Source: Bacteroidota bacterium (lineage in GTDB: Bacteria; Bacteroidota; Bacteroidia; AKYH767-A; JAHEYN01). Taken from it: a stretch of DNA of 64,000 nucleotides. The translations under genes and the position numbers were made by a program. The notes under the pieces were generated by a model. That model was given only the letters and a program-made list of their open reading frames with translations. It ran no database searches and had not been told where the DNA came from. Positions 63,630-64,000 of the stretch are shown piece after piece. Numbering within the stretch: position 1 is the stretch's first letter; each line of letters starts with the position of its first letter. The DNA lies in the NCBI GenBank assembly GCA_023251555.1, contig JAHEYN010000002.1, forward strand, positions 62,001 through 126,000, read 5' to 3'.

Positions 63630-64000
63630 TCAGAACGCGTACCCGAAATTTAATCCCAGCGTATATTTTATATAATCCGAAGCGGTATACCTCGCCCCGG
63701 GGTTCTTGAATATGTTGGTGATGTTGACAGTCGCAGTGGTTCCGTTGAAATCGTGTGTTTCCTCCGTGTTGTATTTATAACCCACTCCTATGAAAAAGTC
63801 AACTGCAACTGCATTTGCAATAATGCCCTGAACCCCGGAAACCAGGTTAACATTGAAATATTTGTAGCGTGTCCAGAAGCTTTTGTATTGCGCATCCTCC
63901 CAGCTGAGTTTTGCAACAGAGAAAGAAACATGGGGTCCCGCATAAAACCCACGGGGTGCAAGGTGGGAGCGTGTAAGATAAAACCTGTACATGCCCTGTA
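63630..64000 (-). CDS. Outer-membrane beta-barrel protein, N-terminus off window
   Basis: The frame is open to the right edge, so only the last ~123 codons are visible. The sequence (MYRFYLTRSHLAPRGFYAGP, then HVSFSVAKLSW, NVNLVSGVQGIIANAVAVDF, and KYTLGLNFGYAF at the end) has the alternating strands and C-terminal aromatic of small outer-membrane barrels such as DUF3575-type proteins. It is 90 bases from the carboxypeptidase start. Function unknown. Confidence 0.75.
   Translation of the reverse strand, partial: QGMYRFYLTRSHLAPRGFYAGPHVSFSVAKLSWEDAQYKSFWTRYKYFNVNLVSGVQGIIANAVAVDFFIGVGYKYNTEETHDFNGTTATVNITNIFKNPGARYTASDYIKYTLGLNFGYAF

Overview
The window looks like a chromosome segment of an environmental member of the Bacteroidota (Chitinophagales/Sphingobacteriales-like; the exact lineage cannot be read from the sequence). 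Nine genes end in a type IX secretion (T9SS) sorting domain. Upstream regions repeatedly carry the Bacteroidota sigma-A -7 box TAnnTTTG, in four places with a plausible -33 TTTG/TTG. Most genes lack a Shine-Dalgarno sequence. Housekeeping proteins (asnB, mfd, mutS, panC, panD, radA, copper ATPase) look like Bacteroidota versions.

Layout. (1) 1-7453 and 12072-25969: seven tandem + strand genes for large secreted repeat proteins (SBBP propellers, FG-GAP propeller, two beta-helix proteins, a GloVer-repeat protein). Each has a different N-terminal repeat domain and the same C-terminal module plus T9SS signal. (2) 7463-11896 interrupts this series with a VOC protein and a membrane-anchored PD-(D/E)XK protein that look like gene cassettes, then nifU-like, mrp and a helical Bacteroidota protein. 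(3) 25982-31310: an alkyltransferase-like protein, trmB, free-Met-sulfoxide reductase, comF, YceI, a heme lipoprotein, a T9SS cupredoxin, a barrel protein and a small lipoprotein. (4) 31499-43449: fbp, mfd, a MacB-type permease, a T9SS sialidase-like protein, asnB and a copper P-type ATPase. (5) 43601-48975: tRNA-His followed by an accessory island on the minus strand. It holds a toxin-antitoxin remnant, a TIR protein, and an operon of a TIR/PLD-like/ParB-like fusion with a primase-like partner, separated by long palindromes that resemble integron attC sites. No integrase is visible, so it resembles a CALIN (cluster of attC sites lacking an integrase). (6) 48976-53893: a SpoU methyltransferase, a two-gene restriction-modification system behind a tandem pair of a dispersed repeat, and mutS. 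(7) 53988-64000: hsp20, panC-panD-flippase-rfaE2, two small lipoproteins with radA, an OmpA-type lipoprotein, an SPFH protein, a DUF4468-like protein, a D,D-carboxypeptidase and a partial barrel protein.

The most novel part is region 5. Two unrelated TIR effectors sit in neighbouring cassette-like units, and the larger one is paired with a predicted archaeo-eukaryotic-primase-like protein, an arrangement I do not recognise as a named defence system. Two further structures stand out: a ~70 bp dispersed hairpin repeat (four copies), and a degenerate 15 bp word TGCGnnACTGTCCnC recurring only in the non-coding parts of the island.
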